From CAJBLF01 sp964495825 (lineage in GTDB: Bacteria > Patescibacteriota > Gracilibacteria > Absconditabacterales > Absconditicoccaceae), in contig CAZBWI010000041.1 of assembly GCA_964495825.1 (NCBI GenBank), forward strand, positions 1 to 49,339: DNA of 49,339 bases, written 5' to 3'. A program made the translations under genes and the position numbers. Each line of letters begins with the position of its first letter. The stretch's first letter is position 1. Below are positions 9,486 through 19,178 of the stretch, in pieces. Under the pieces are notes generated by a model that saw only the letters and a list, made by a program, of their open reading frames with translations, searched no databases and was not told the DNA's origin.

Positions 9486-10985
9486 ATGGCAGAGCAGACG
9501 CAACAAAAAAAGGTAGTAAATATAGATCTGCAGAAGATGAAGTCTTTTCTCGATGTGTTAAAAAAATATGGTGAAGGAGTATATAATTTTTTTAGAGATA
9601 ATAAGAACAATAGTAAGATAATGCTCTTGATAGCCATCATCACCTTTGGTATCGCTGTTTATTTTGCGATCCAGCTCTACAACGATATTACCTATCTCAA
9701 GAGTAGAACACCTGAGCTAGCACATCTCAAAAGCTACGATACTCGTCAACTTCAGGCGAATGCTTTGACACAGCCACTTCTCAAAACATCTGATACTATC
9801 AATGATCTCATAGAGGAGAATATGCTGACAGAAGGAGAAATACGTAAATATTCAGACTATCTTTCTTCGCTCCAAGTGCCATATACATATTTGCTCCAAT
9901 ACATATATTTACCTTCACTCAATATTTGGAAAGAAAAATATACCAACAAGATAGATATCAATCTCATAGGGATAAAATTTCTAGAGCAAAATCCATTTAA
10001 TGATATTACTTTATTACAAAAACGAGGAGATTTTTTCAAAGACTTATGAGACAACAACGAATCAAATGATGTCCAGGATATGAAGATAGGCGATATTGTT
10101 GAGGATAGTTCATGATATTTTAGTATGCCGATCACAGTATCGTTTCAAGCAAATTCTAAACGTGCTTTCCTCTTGCTATCAGACAAATTGTCGATGACCT
10201 CCAATAAGGAGAATATTTCGTTGATCAATGAATTTTTCTATTATCTACGAAACGAAATCAGAAAAGGGAAAGATAAGGAGATCAAAGCATTGGCAAATGA
10301 GTATGCAAATATATTTTGAACAGGGAAAACTATAGATGATAATATATTGATTGGCTACCATCTCTACAATCGAATATTCAAAGGTGGCAAAAATACACTT
10401 ATCGACAACAAGATCATCGACAAAACAATCAAGAGTATTATTTCTTGTAACAATGACGCTGATGAAGTCTGTTATTACAAATTCAGAGAAAGATATAGAA
10501 ATATTCCAAGTTTTTGATATTTGTTAGGAACAGATTTTGGTACGAATGGTGCAGAAAATCTCAAAAGATTTATCCAAAAGCTTCCACCGATATTTTCTAT
10601 CAAAGAATTTACTTTTGATAAAATAAAAGCACCAACATTTTCTGATGCAAACAATAGTATCTATCAAGGGAAAGTTACTATTATTGTCTACGGAAGGAGT
10701 GCTAGCTCTGAAGAAGTCAATGAGATCGCCAAAGAGCTTGGTAAAAAATGTCTCTGAGAAACAAAACCGCTCACGACAAAAGAATGATTATGACTTATCC
10801 AATCTGCAATTGTCAAATTATCTGAAATAAGCACTATCGACAAGAGCTATGGAGACAATCTCTGGGAATTGAAATGAATCATAGAACAATTGGATAAAGA
10901 CTATGATTCCTTTAGTAACTACAAAAAAACTATAAAGCTTTTTGAACTATATAGGATGCTTTCTGATTCGTGATTATGTAAATAA
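9486..10985 (+). CDS. Single-pass membrane protein, possible PilO-like partner
   Basis: A 499-residue protein. A short cytoplasmic segment of about 42 residues is followed by one transmembrane helix (IMLLIAIITFGIAVYFAIQL) and a long extracytoplasmic part. The C-terminal half includes a segment FDKIKAPTF, then GKVTIIVYGRSASSEEVNEI, an alternating strand-helix pattern reminiscent of ferredoxin-like domains in PilO and FtsQ-type proteins. It is the second gene of a two-gene operon (3-base spacer). The frame is interrupted by at least eight TGA codons, all read as Gly. No strong terminator follows; a pyrimidine-rich stretch leads into the convergent yebC gene. Function is inferred only from architecture. 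Confidence 0.8.
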
Positions 10986-11041
10986 CCAATAAAATCAAAT
11001 TTCCCCCTTTCCCCATTTATCCTTCCTCCTTCACTCTTCGT

Positions 11042-11794
11042 TTAGTTCCCAAGGTTGTGCCGGACACGATCTACATCTTCATCTTCTTCTAGTGCATCTA
11101 ATAACTTATAGAGTTTCTCAGTATTTTCTTCATCTAATTTTACAGTATTTTCAGGGATAAATTGGATATCAGCCTCTGTCATATGATAGTGATATTTTGT
11201 TAATTCGTCTTGGACTGTAGCGAAATCCTTCTTGTCCGTATAAATGACTATGGTAGTTTCCTCGATCTCGATATCGCTGATAGGAAGCTCCATTGCGCGT
11301 TCTTCAAGTTCTTCTTTGTTGAGAGGATGAATTTTTTCTACACTTTTTCCTTTTTCTTGTATAGTTTCGGAAATTCAATCTATAACAAAAACGCCTTGTT
11401 CTTTGAATTGCCATGCTACGGAGCCGATAGCACCCATAGTTCCTCCATGTTTTTGCATGATATTTTTTATGTTCGTAGCGCTCCTATTGGTGTTTGATGT
11501 CAAAACCTTGATGAGCAATGCTACGCCTTCCGGTCAGTATCCTTCGTAAAATACTTCTTCGAGATTTTCTCATTCGAGTTGTCCTGATCATTTCAAGATA
11601 GCTTTTTCTACTACATCTTTTGGTAGGTTATATTGCTTCGCTTTGCTGAGTGCGAGTTCGAGTGCAGGATTCATTTTTGGGTCTGCTCACTTTTTGGCAG
11701 CAATTTGAATAAGTTTTCCTATTTTTGCATAATTTTGTGATTTTTTTGCATCTCCGCTAGCTTTTCTTGCTGCGATGCTATGTCGTCTTCCCAT
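11042..11794 (-). CDS. yebC: YebC/PmpR family protein
   Basis: A 250-residue member of the YebC family, known as DNA-binding regulators and more recently as a translation factor that relieves ribosome stalling. The N-terminus MGRWHSIAARKASGDAKK, then KIGKLIQIAAKKGADPKMNP and PKDVVEKAILKGSGQ are classic. GYGPEGVALLIKVLTSNTNR follows and then GSVAWQFKEQGVF. The C-terminal domain is complete and ends VDRVRHNLGN. Gly codons in KKGADP, LKGSGQ and EGYGPEG include TGA. The family normally has about 240-250 residues, so it is full length. The gene stands alone between two repeats. Confidence 0.95.
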
Positions 11795-11823
11795 TACTTT
11801 ATTGCTTATAAATTAAAATAAAC

Positions 11824-11895
11824 CGATGAACGATTACGGATTAACGGATTGCGGATTTTTGGTATGTAATTCGTAATTCGAAATTCGTAATTGAG
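11824..11895. repeat. Simple intergenic repeat (GATTACGGATTAACGG / AATTCGTAATTCG units)
   Basis: Upstream of yebC, units such as GATTACGGATTAACGGATTG run into TAATTCGTAATTCGAAATTC, which is near-palindromic. It belongs to the same low-complexity class found inside truB, uvrA and the prepilin peptidase gene. Confidence 0.6.
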
Positions 11896-11906
11896 AAATT
11901 GTTTGA

Positions 11907-12338
11907 TTATCTATTCTCGATGACTCTTTTTATGTCAGCCAACTTGTATCATTTCCTGAGTAACTTCTGGATGATATCAAACCCATCTATGTTTTTCTTC
12001 TTATATGCTGCTATTTCTCTTTTGATAGTGCTATAGATACCATCATTCATTGCCTCTTCATATTTCTTGATTACCTCTTTGAGGATATCAGGAGGGATAC
12101 CTTTCTGCTGAAGTTTTTGGATGATTCTGATTGCTGGTTTTCCTTTATTTACTACTTCACTCCTGATATAGCTTTCTGCGAACATCTCATCATTTACATA
12201 ATTCTTTTTTTTTAATTCGGCTATCGTAGCATCTACATCACTGGTTGGATATCATTTCATATACAACTGAATCCTCAACTCTTTTTCAGTCTTTGGGAAA
12301 CGGTGAATGTACTTTAATGCATAATCAAGACACTGCAT
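11907..12338 (-). CDS. recX: RecX-like regulator of RecA
   Basis: A 143-residue all-helical protein made of three-helix repeats. The N-terminal unit has ALKYIHRFPKTEKELRIQLY and the pattern KGYPTSDVDATIAELKKKNYV, followed by NDEMFAESYIRSEVVNKGKP, which is the core RecX motif. The last unit ends KLLRKGYKLADIKRVIE. RecX normally binds RecA filaments and limits their extension. Family members are usually 150-260 residues, so this is a short form. It uses TGA for the Gly of KGYP and RKGY. No recA is in the window, and the neighbour upstream is the free-standing IleRS C-terminal gene. Confidence 0.8.
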
Positions 12339-12441
12339 ACCCTTATATTTCAATTAAAAGACAGTAAGATTTTAGATGAAAAGATTTAATACTCAGTGAC
12401 TATGTGACGAATTTTTTTTATCTTTCTTCTTTAAATTTTTT

Positions 12442-13062
12442 TTACTTTTTAAGTGCAAAACGTATGTTGGTTTCATTATTCGTAAATAATGCATCGATAT
12501 CGCCTTGAGGATGTTCCATCGAAACAAATTCAGAGATCAACGCTTCCTGCTTGAAGAACTTCTCGAATTCGATCATGATATTTTTTAGATATTCATCAGT
12601 GGTAAAATAAAATGCTTTCACTTTATCGTCTACATTATAATCAGCATCTTTTCTCATCTGGTTCAAAAATCTAGAGATTTCGCGAGCAACCCCTTCTCTT
12701 TGGAGCTCAGGTGTCAATTCCAGATCGAGCTTTGCTATGATATTTTGATCGACAGCCATATTATCTCATTCCAAACCTTCATACGCGATTTCATATTCAC
12801 CAAGTTCTAGTGTCCATTCATTGCCTTCATGATCAAATATTACAATCTTACCGTCGCCAATATCCTTGATATTACCTTGTTTTCCATATTGGATAATCTT
12901 ACCCGTATCTTTACCAAATTTTGCACTCAATTGTGATCCTATTGGCTTAAATATCTTAGTAATCTTCATAGATTCATCGAGTTTTTCGATATTTTTTACA
13001 TTAACCTCTTCCTTGATAATTTCTGCATATTTTTTCAAAAGATCCTGTGCTACTATGGTCAT
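12442..13062 (-). CDS. Free-standing C-terminal domain of isoleucyl-tRNA synthetase
   Basis: A 206-residue protein that matches only the C-terminal tRNA-binding part of the long IleRS type. It starts with a segment ending VNVKNIEKLDES, then KIFKPIGSQLSAKFGKDTGK. The best match is KLDLELTPELQREGVAREIS followed by RFLNQMRKDADYNVDDKVKA, the conserved end of that synthetase. No catalytic core (HIGH, KMSKS, editing domain) lies upstream; instead there is a divergent promoter region and folA. So it is either a split IleRS, whose main body is encoded elsewhere, or a domain reused in another role. The ATG at 13060-13062 fits the domain boundary. Confidence 0.8.
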
Positions 13063-13110
13063 TGATATTCTCAAAAATAATAAAAAATGGCTTACAATAT
13101 ATAGTAATAT

Positions 13111-13230
13111 ATGCCAAAAAAGCAATCTGAAAATGATATGATAAAAGACATTACGATTGCAAATCAAAAGATTTTGTCTAATAATTATATGATTACTAAT
13201 CTTTTGATATTTCTTCTTTACATTTTGTAA
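13111..13230 (+). CDS. Small membrane peptide upstream of folA
   Basis: A 39-residue open frame, MPKKQSENDM at the start and one hydrophobic C-terminal helix (ITNLLIFLLYIL). It ends 10 bases before the folA start and has the same direction. Polar N-terminus plus a terminal helix is the look of a tail-anchored small protein. With two stop codons short frames are common, so the call is tentative. Confidence 0.45.
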   Translation: MPKKQSENDMIKDITIANQKILSNNYMITNLLIFLLYIL

Positions 13231-13240
13231 TCAGTGAAGC

Positions 13241-13705
13241 ATGATTATCAATATGATCGCTGCGATGGCGTCAAATAGAATCATTGGCAATAAAAATCAA
13301 CTGCCACGACACTACTCGCAGGACCTTCAGCATTTCAAAAAAGTGACATCCGGACATATTGTCGTTATGGGATACAATACCTTTTTGTCAATCGGAAAAC
13401 CACTTTCCAATAGGAGAAATATCATCCTTTCCACGAAACCAGTCGAAGGGATGGAACGATATTCAAATATTGAAGAGATGATGAAACAATTAACATCAGA
13501 AAACGTAGATCAGATTTTCATCATTTGATGAGCAAGTATCTATCGCCAATTTCTCCCAATAACGGACGTCATTTACCTCACAGAAATCAAAAAAGCTTAT
13601 GAGTGAGATACAAGCTTTCCAGAATTTGAACATGAATTTGCTGAGATAGAAAGAATTTCTGATCAATCTTGAGAAATGGATTTCGTCGTGTACAAAAGAA
13701 AATAA
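13241..13705 (+). CDS. folA: Dihydrofolate reductase
   Basis: A 154-residue DHFR that reduces dihydrofolate with NADPH. It starts MIINMIAAMASNRIIGNKN and continues LPWHYSQDLQHFKKVT, where the invariant Trp of the substrate loop (residue 23) is a CGA codon at 13307-13309. GYNTFLSIGKPLSNRRNIIL is the NADPH-binding stretch. IIGGASIY, with TGA as one Gly, is the conserved motif near the C-terminal third, followed by LTEIKKAYEGDTSFPEF. The length is normal. No thymidylate synthase gene is near. It converges on the HAD gene with 4 bases between the stops. Confidence 0.96.
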
Positions 13706-13709
13706 TAGT

Positions 13710-14525
13710 CTAAAATAATGGTGTAGAGTGATTTTTTTGTCTTATAGTCTCTTTTCTGATGAATTGAGGATATTCTGTATTGTAGAGATAGAAGATGATA
13801 TTCGGATATTTGTATGCTAATTTTTCCAATATCAATTGAGTGATTGCTTCGACATTTTTTTTGCTATCATCACTGAAACCTATCGTGATATGTCTGTTTT
13901 TCATAAATGGTCTGCCGTAGTATCCTTCATAGGTGTGGATAGTTTGTTTGATAGTCTTTTCAAATGCTGCAGCTTTTTTTTCATGTGGCGATTTTTTGCC
14001 TCGTTTGAAACGTTTGATTGTTTCAGGATCTGCACATGGTATATAGAGATTGTTTTTGAGATACTGTTCGATAAGCATCTCATAATGTCTAGATGGAGAG
14101 CGCATATGATTGGCTATATTGTAGGCAAACTCTTCTCTCTCTGCTTCCGTCAAGATTTCATAGATAATAGCTTTGTGGAGTTTCCTAAATTCTTCCATAG
14201 GATTCCCACGAGCAGTGATGATATGAGTCGGAGATGCTTCTATAGTTGCCGTCTTGAATTTTTCTCGGCTCGGTCAAAATGCCTTATCTGACAGCGCATC
14301 AAAGACATCTTTGATGAGTTTTCCGCTTCCTCTGAATTGTCTAAAAGAATGATCCGGGTTGTCATGAAGTTTGACGTTCTCTTTGTCAGTTAATTTTTTT
14401 TCAAAATCGCTATTGGGAACAGCTTCTTCTTTTCGACTTCCATCAGGTTGCTTTATAAGAAGATAGATAGGAGTCTTGGTGTTTACAATGTTTTGATCGA
14501 GATCAAAAACATAGGATTTGAGCAT
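13710..14525 (-). CDS. HAD-superfamily hydrolase-like protein
   Basis: A 271-residue protein with the HAD layout. Motif I is YVFDLDQNI at residues 5-13, with the nucleophile and acid-base Asp pair. Motif II is HIITARGNP near residue 105. A lysine-containing stretch (RFKRGKKSPHEKK) could carry motif III. Motif IV is ITIGFSDDSKKN at about residue 217. It probably dephosphorylates a small molecule or nucleotide. One glycine just after the first third is TGA (14274-14276) and splits the gene under the standard code. A 50-residue gene precedes it by 24 bases in the same direction. The substrate cannot be predicted. Confidence 0.75.
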
Positions 14526-14549
14526 AGTATGGTTTCAATGATAAAAAAA

Positions 14550-14702
14550 TTAGCGTTTGATGTGAGTATAGATACCTGTGGTATATTCATTGTTTTCAGA
14601 GATAATACTGTCAGAAGATTTTTCGATACTTTCAAAAAGCTCGTCAAGTTCCTCACGTATATCATCGTGATTTTCTAGAGGAATATCCAGAGGAGTTTTC
14701 AT
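14550..14702 (-). CDS. Small acidic protein of unknown function
   Basis: A 50-residue frame starting at ATG 14700-14702, with a low-complexity acidic middle (REELDELFESIEKSSDS) predicted to be helical. It lies 24 bases upstream of the HAD gene on the same strand, so the two may be co-transcribed. An in-frame upstream start would add 12 hydrophobic residues, but the ATG chosen gives a more protein-like N-terminus. No family recognised. Confidence 0.5.
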   Translation of the reverse strand: MKTPLDIPLENHDDIREELDELFESIEKSSDSIISENNEYTTGIYTHIKR

Positions 14703-14848
14703 GGGAGAGAATAATAAGTGAAGTAAAATATTATCCAATATTTCTTGATAGAAGAGGTTGTTTAATGACTATATATTTGAAAAATATTATAATATAAAAA
14801 AATGAAGTTAATATCTTATAGATATTTAATATAAAATGTCAACAATAA

Positions 14849-15574
14849 TTAGAGCTGAACATATTTCAGGATTTCTTGTTTATCTTTATACGTATTATGC
14901 AATTCTTCCCAGTTCGGAAGTTGGTCGATGCCGATGTCACCGATCCTAGTCCTTCTGAGTTGGATAAGGGTTCATCCTAGTCCGAGTTCTTTACCGAGCC
15001 GATAGGCTATTGATCTGATATAGGTTCATGATCCGACATCTATTTTCACCTGCAATAATGGAAAATTATAGTTTATTATTTCATAGCTATTCGTCTTCAT
15101 GACTTTATTTTCTTCGATGATATTCCCAGTTCTTGCATCATGATACGATCTTTTCCCTGCTCTTTTTTTGGCACTGAATGCAGGCAAGGGCAATTCATAT
15201 TCCGGGATCAATTTCTGCAGTTTTCTCTCTATTTCGTTTAATGTCGGTGCTTCGACGGTACCATTTTCCATCTCCAATCCAATTTTTTTCCCATCCTTAA
15301 TCCTTAATTCATAATTCTTAATGTCTTTTCGTATCTCCATATCCCATGTGTCCGTTGATTTTGAAAAATCTATTGTCGCGATATAGGATTTGTCCTTTCC
15401 GATAATTTCGGTAAGATGTTTAGTGTCATCATCCAATGCCAAAATCATGAGTCCTGTAGCCATAGGATCGAGCGTTCATCCATGTCCTATCTTTTTGTGC
15501 GGGAAGTACTTCCTAAAAATACGGATCACGTCAAAACTAGTAATTCGTGCTGGTTTATCGACCGCGAGAAACAT
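14849..15574 (-). CDS. truB: tRNA pseudouridine-55 synthase
   Basis: A 241-residue TruB that makes pseudouridine 55 in the T-loop of tRNAs. KIGHGGTLDPMATGLMIL holds the catalytic Asp (residue 36). LPAFSAKKRAGKRSYHDAR is the conserved KxPxxSAxK-type region, and VDVGSGTYIRSIAYRLGKEL is the third motif (the first V inferred from context, the gene reads KIDVGSGTYIRS). LIQLRRTRIGDI completes the core. The family's PUA tail is missing or very short. Residues about 83-94 are encoded by a simple AATTATGAATTAAGG-type repeat that looks like an in-frame insertion. Gly33 and the Gly before TYIRS are TGA. Confidence 0.93.
15292..15324. repeat. Simple repeat inside truB
   Basis: ATCCTTAATCCTTAATTCAT and TAATTCTTAATG follow each other. 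On the coding strand this is translated as NYELRIKDG. Repeats of this kind are normally intergenic. Confidence 0.6.
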
Positions 15575-15620
15575 AAAAAACTCATAAATAATTAAAAATT
15601 GAGCATAGATAATATTGGAA

Positions 15621-15649
15621 TTGGTCTTTATAGACTATTGTTGTATAGT
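15621..15649 (+). promoter_or_regulatory. Promoter-like pair upstream of the first lipoprotein
   Basis: TTGGTC (15621-15626) and TATAGT (15644-15649) are 17 bases apart. The spacer end CTATTGTTGTAT recurs at 16239-16250, upstream of the next membrane protein gene. The lipoprotein ATG is 144 bases further on, so the leader would be long. Confidence 0.4.
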
Positions 15650-15671
15650 AATAATTTATGGGTTTGCAATT

Positions 15672-15722
15672 CAATCACCATTCACCCTTTATCCTTCACC
15701 ATTCATCATCCATCAATCATCA
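15672..15722. repeat. Pyrimidine-rich CCATTCACC / CATCAATCATC repeat
   Basis: Degenerate units such as CACCATTCACCC, CCTTCACCATTCATC and CATCAATCATCAA fill the leader region of the lipoprotein gene. It is the same repeat class seen at several intergenic sites of the window. Confidence 0.6.
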
Positions 15723-15793
15723 AATTTTAGTTGATTTTATCTACCAAACCGCTATTAATAAAATGATTTTTTTATCCTATTCAAACAGAAAAC

Positions 15794-16183
15794 ATGAAAA
15801 AAACATATCTCGTCATATGTATGTTCAGTGCTGTTGTTTTGGCAGGATGTTCGCTTAAAGTTCAAAAAACAGTCGACACACCTATGGAAAAAGAAGAAAA
15901 GGTGACCACTATAGAAGAAAAGGTAAACGGAGAAGAAACAGAAAATGTTGTTAATACAGGGAATGTTGTTGATATAAAAGAATTGACAGGAACAGGAGAT
16001 TCAGGAGAAGTTTCTGCTATCGAAGGAAGTGAACATGTGAACGTAAACGAAGGATTATCTACTGAAGTAGAGAAAATTATAGAGGAAAGGAATACGCAAC
16101 CAAAAGACGAGAGTAAACTTACCGAAGAGGATATTGATCTGATTCAGCAGATCATAGACAAAATAGAATCTATGAAAAAATAA
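15794..16183 (+). CDS. Acidic surface lipoprotein
   Basis: A 129-residue protein. The signal peptide MKKTYLVICMFSAVVLAGCS has a clear lipobox (LAGC), so Cys19 would be lipidated and the protein anchored outside the membrane. The mature part is very acidic and rich in Glu, Val, Thr and Asn, with repeated phrases such as ENVVNTGNVVDIKE, and has no obvious globular core until a short helix at the end. The gene starts a run of plus-strand envelope genes (15.8-18.8 kb). Family unknown. Confidence 0.85.
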   Translation: MKKTYLVICMFSAVVLAGCSLKVQKTVDTPMEKEEKVTTIEEKVNGEETENVVNTGNVVDIKELTGTGDSGEVSAIEGSEHVNVNEGLSTEVEKIIEERNTQPKDESKLTEEDIDLIQQIIDKIESMKK

Positions 16184-16277
16184 AACAATTAGTAGTTAAC
16201 ACCATTCTTAGAATAATATGGTATGCGTATATACACTCTATTGTTGTATGATTACTTACTTAGGTAAGAAACACTAA

Positions 16278-16637
16278 TTGCATGCCAAAGATGTACATCA
16301 CGGGAGGGATCTAGACGATTATTTAGCTCATCAGTCATACTTCATGAATACATTCTTTGAAATAATTAAGTGAATATTCTTTTTTCTTACTGTAGTTGTA
16401 GGATTGTTTTTGTTGAGAGGAAATGTAATTTTTGGACCAGAGTACCAGATGCTAATCAAGCAGATGCTCATGCCAGGATATCTCGTTTTCTGCTGAACTA
16501 TGTTTGGGTACATCGTAGCACGCATTCAGCTTGGATACGAAGATGACCATCCACACAAAAATAGAATCTATATCAGATCATTTATCTTTGGTGTGCTTTT
16601 GTGAATTGTGCTCGCCGTTGTTTATATATTTATCTAA
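16278..16637 (+). CDS. Small membrane protein with two to three helices
   Basis: A 119-residue frame with an in-frame TAA just before the TTG at 16278-16280, which is the likely start. AGGTAAG lies about 10 bases upstream of that TTG. An ATG at 16344 is a possible later start. Residues after a polar, His-rich N-terminus form hydrophobic segments GIFFFLTVVVGLFLL, LVFCGTMFGYIVA and FGVLLGIVLAVVYIFI. Three Gly codons are TGA. The next gene, a lipoprotein, begins 39 bases later. No family recognised. Confidence 0.65.
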
Positions 16638-16676
16638 GACGAGAAGATAGACTTTAGACCTTAGCATGTAGACCTT

Positions 16677-17219
16677 ATGAAAAAACAATATATACTGATT
16701 TTACTATGCATGATATTGTTTCTCGCTGGATGTGGCTCCAAATGATCTTTTTCGATACCATTTGATAAATTTACTATGATATTCTATAATAATACTACGC
16801 AATATATCGATGTCCAACCAGATACTGTCAGTCCCGGGATGAAAATTCTCAAAGAATACAAGGAAAATACACCAAAAGATTTCACGTGATTTATCAATTC
16901 ATTGCTTATCATCAAGATACCGATACAAACAGGATTTGATATACAAGAAATGGTAGCCAGCAATACCAAAAATCTCCAACTCAAACTCCTTAAATTCAAA
17001 TCTACCGACAATGAAATGAGGAAGGTGAAATGTGGTGATCTACAATATTCTTGATATATTACGGCTTTTTCTTACCAATTAGATACAGGAAATATTTACG
17101 GTGGACAATATTTCTTGATGGATGAGGAAGTATTGTATCTTATCTCACTACACAGTGAAAACAGCAGTGATATACAAAACTTCATCAAAAGCATAAAGAC
17201 CATAAAATGTATCAAATAA
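16677..17219 (+). CDS. Lipoprotein of unknown function
   Basis: A 180-residue protein with signal peptide MKKQYILILLCMILFLAGCG and lipobox LAGC (Cys19). The mature part contains a region FYNNTTQYIDVQPDTVSPG and alternates strands and helices, with a final helix QNFIKSIKTIKCI. This beta-alpha pattern resembles PsbP/DUF-type lipoproteins, but I cannot name the family. Several glycines are TGA, for example right after the lipobox. It lies in a run of same-strand envelope genes, with the next one 26 bases away. Confidence 0.8.
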
Positions 17220-17245
17220 TCTTTTAATTTTTCACATCTTATTTC

Positions 17246-18019
17246 ATGGCATCTCAAGATTTCTTCAACGAGCCAAGTAATCTCAGCTGATGGCAATTAG
17301 TAGGCAAGGTAAGTATCGGTATCCTCATTGGAGGTATGATAGCCGCATTACTTTTTGTGATTCTTTCCTTTATGGGGGGTATGTTCACGAGCGCTTTCGG
17401 TCAACAGGCTGGTACCACTATCAATCCTATGCTTTCATTGATCTTGCTGTTTATCGGATTCCTCAGTACATTTATAGGCAATATTGCAATAGGTGGACTC
17501 TATAGCTTATTCTACAACAGGAAATATTACAATACCAACAAGATGTTTGGACTTTTATTTCTGACCAATGGAATATTGTTCTTCTTCCTTGCGCCTATCT
17601 ATATCGTGTTTGCAAGTCAGATAGATATATTGTTTCTGATCCTAGGATTTCATGTATTATTCTCTGTATTCGCATCAGCAGCTCAGATAGAATTTTCTAC
17701 TAATCCCAACTATTCCGCTTCATCATTCATGGGGACAGTATTAGGTTTTGTACTTTCATTTCTCGCATACGCATTGGTCTACAAAATGTCCGGTTCTGCA
17801 GAAGTTCAGCAGAGGATCTATCTCTTCATGCTTTTGCCTCCTATACTCGGATATGGTATCATTCCATTCGGTGCAGGTATACGGGAAAAAATCTACTATA
17901 AATTCTACGAATTAGGTAATAATGGATTCTATATACCTTCCGTCACAGAAACTGATGAAGAGGAAATAGAAAATACTGATACCAAAGACGGTTCTGAGGA
18001 GGTGAATGTAGAAGGATAA
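17246..18019 (+). CDS. Multi-pass membrane protein
   Basis: A 257-residue protein with six or seven transmembrane segments and short loops. It begins ASQDFFNEPSNLSGWQLVGK, so the N-terminus is probably cytoplasmic. The first helix is Gly-rich (SIGILIGGMIAALLFVILS). A soluble acidic tail of about 25 residues ends the protein (TDEEEIENTDTKDGSEE). It lies between a lipoprotein gene and a smaller membrane protein, and the three may form one transcript. No family signature seen. Confidence 0.8.
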
Positions 18020-18054
18020 TCTGATAAACATTTATCATTACTTAAGATATATTC

Positions 18055-18447
18055 ATGTATCTTTATCACATAGCTTCGCTCATCAAACTAGTACTCGGAG
18101 CACTTATTCTCTTGATTACCTATACATCCATCAATGTCTATGAGGATCCTGTGATAGGCATAGCGCTTGGTGTTGTGTGAATTTTTATCGTAGCACGAGG
18201 AGCAAGTTTTTATCTATTCCTTGGTATCCAAAAGCGATTTCGTGAAATCTCTCAAACCCGTCTCATCAAAGATAGTTACAAGCTTTCATTACTTTTCGGA
18301 ATCTATGTGTTATTCAATGTTTTATTTTTGCTTCTTGGGCATTGGACAAAATTTCTCGGAATCATTTTGCTCGTAGGATTCATCATCTTGCAGGTGGCTT
18401 TATTCTCTGAACAAAAGAAGACAACCAATGAATTCCCAAATATCTAA
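18055..18447 (+). CDS. Small multi-pass membrane protein
   Basis: A 130-residue protein with four predicted helices in two pairs, separated by a basic cytoplasmic loop (IQKRFREISQTRLIKDSYK). This pattern resembles small DUF2127-like or YccF-like membrane proteins, but no motif decides. CGA in the middle reads as Trp (IVAWGASF). Its last 20 bases overlap the start of the MIP18/DUF59 gene in another frame, which indicates translational coupling. Confidence 0.75.
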
Positions 18448-18748
18448 TACTATCAAAAAGATCGAAGATAAACTCAAGACAGTGTATGATCCTGAGTTTC
18501 CTATGATCGATATGTATACCTTGTGATTGTTTTACAAGATAGATATTGATGAACATAAAAAAATAGTAACCATTCTCATGACATTTACGACACCATTTTG
18601 TCCCATGGCAGATTATATCAAAGAAATGGTCAGAAATGCTGTTTTGGAAGTTATTCCTACATTTACTATCGAAATCGAAGTAACTTTCGAACCGCCACGG
18701 AATCAGAGTATGATCAAGGATCCTGATCTCCAAAGGATGTTCCAATAA
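18428..18748 (+). CDS. MIP18/DUF59 family protein, Fe-S assembly (SufT-like)
   Basis: A 106-residue single-domain protein of the MIP18/PaaD/SufT family, which helps to mature iron-sulfur proteins. It has VYDPEFPMIDMYTLGLFY (with TGA as the Gly), then MTFTTPFCPMADYIKEMV with the reactive Cys, and FEPPWNQSMIKDPDLQRMF. The Trp of the hallmark PPW is a CGG codon at 18698-18700. sufS is in the same window (41.9 kb) but in a different operon. Its start overlaps the preceding membrane protein gene by 20 bases, and a strong terminator follows. Confidence 0.9.
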
Positions 18749-18820
18749 TATTTTCCAATGAAATATAATTTTTACCTCATGCAAATCATTATTTCATTTT
18801 AACTTTTTATTAGGTCTCGA

Positions 18821-18852
18821 AAAAAACCTGGCCATGCACGCAGGTTTTTTTG
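18821..18852. terminator. Bidirectional terminator
   Basis: AAAAAACCTG and CAGGTTTTTTT form a 10-bp stem around GCCATGCACG. It separates the plus-strand envelope run from the minus-strand gene at 18885 and can end both transcripts. Confidence 0.85.
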
Positions 18853-18884
18853 TTTACTTTATTTCCAGTTCTCTGCTGGAGTGA

Positions 18885-19121
18885 TTATTTCACAGATGAT
18901 GTCTGCATATTTCCTGTCTCATTGATATTGAACCCTTGTTTCATGATATTGCCTCTTTTTTGAAAGTCATGCTGCATCATTCTTGCATTGTCCATCATAT
19001 CCATCCTGTCTCTTCTACATCCGTGTCCGTTATCGGCAACTCCTACTATTCAAAGAATGAGTGCGGCGACACTGATGATTCCGATGATAGATAAAGCGAT
19101 GTGTTCTTTGGTAAGTGTCAT
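18885..19121 (-). CDS. Small Met-rich exported protein, two-component regulon
   Basis: A 78-residue protein. One hydrophobic N-terminal helix (ALSIIGIISVAALILGIVGV) serves as signal or anchor. The rest is polar and rich in Met, Asn, Gln and Arg, for example MDMMDNARMMQHDFQKRGN, and is probably outside the membrane. Its promoter carries the CTTAAA-N5-CTTAAA operator (19179-19195), also seen before the next gene and before the histidine kinase. It could be a small envelope-stress or metal-responsive protein (Met-rich, one Cys after the helix), but that is a guess. Family unknown. Confidence 0.75.
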
Positions 19122-19145
19122 GAGTGATACGAAAAGGTAATAAAA

Positions 19146-19157
19146 TGTCATTTGACA
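19146..19157. promoter_or_regulatory. TGTCA-TT-TGACA palindrome in the leader
   Basis: A perfect inverted repeat located close to the expected transcript start of the 78-residue gene. A similar palindrome (CTGTCATGACAG, 19850-19861) holds the same place before the 190-residue gene. Confidence 0.4.
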
Positions 19158-19178
19158 GAAACGAATATATGTATGTAC

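Noticed and set aside
18428..18447. Overlap of two genes as a sign of frameshift or gene fusion
   Set aside because: Both products are complete and in different frames; short overlaps are ordinary translational coupling.
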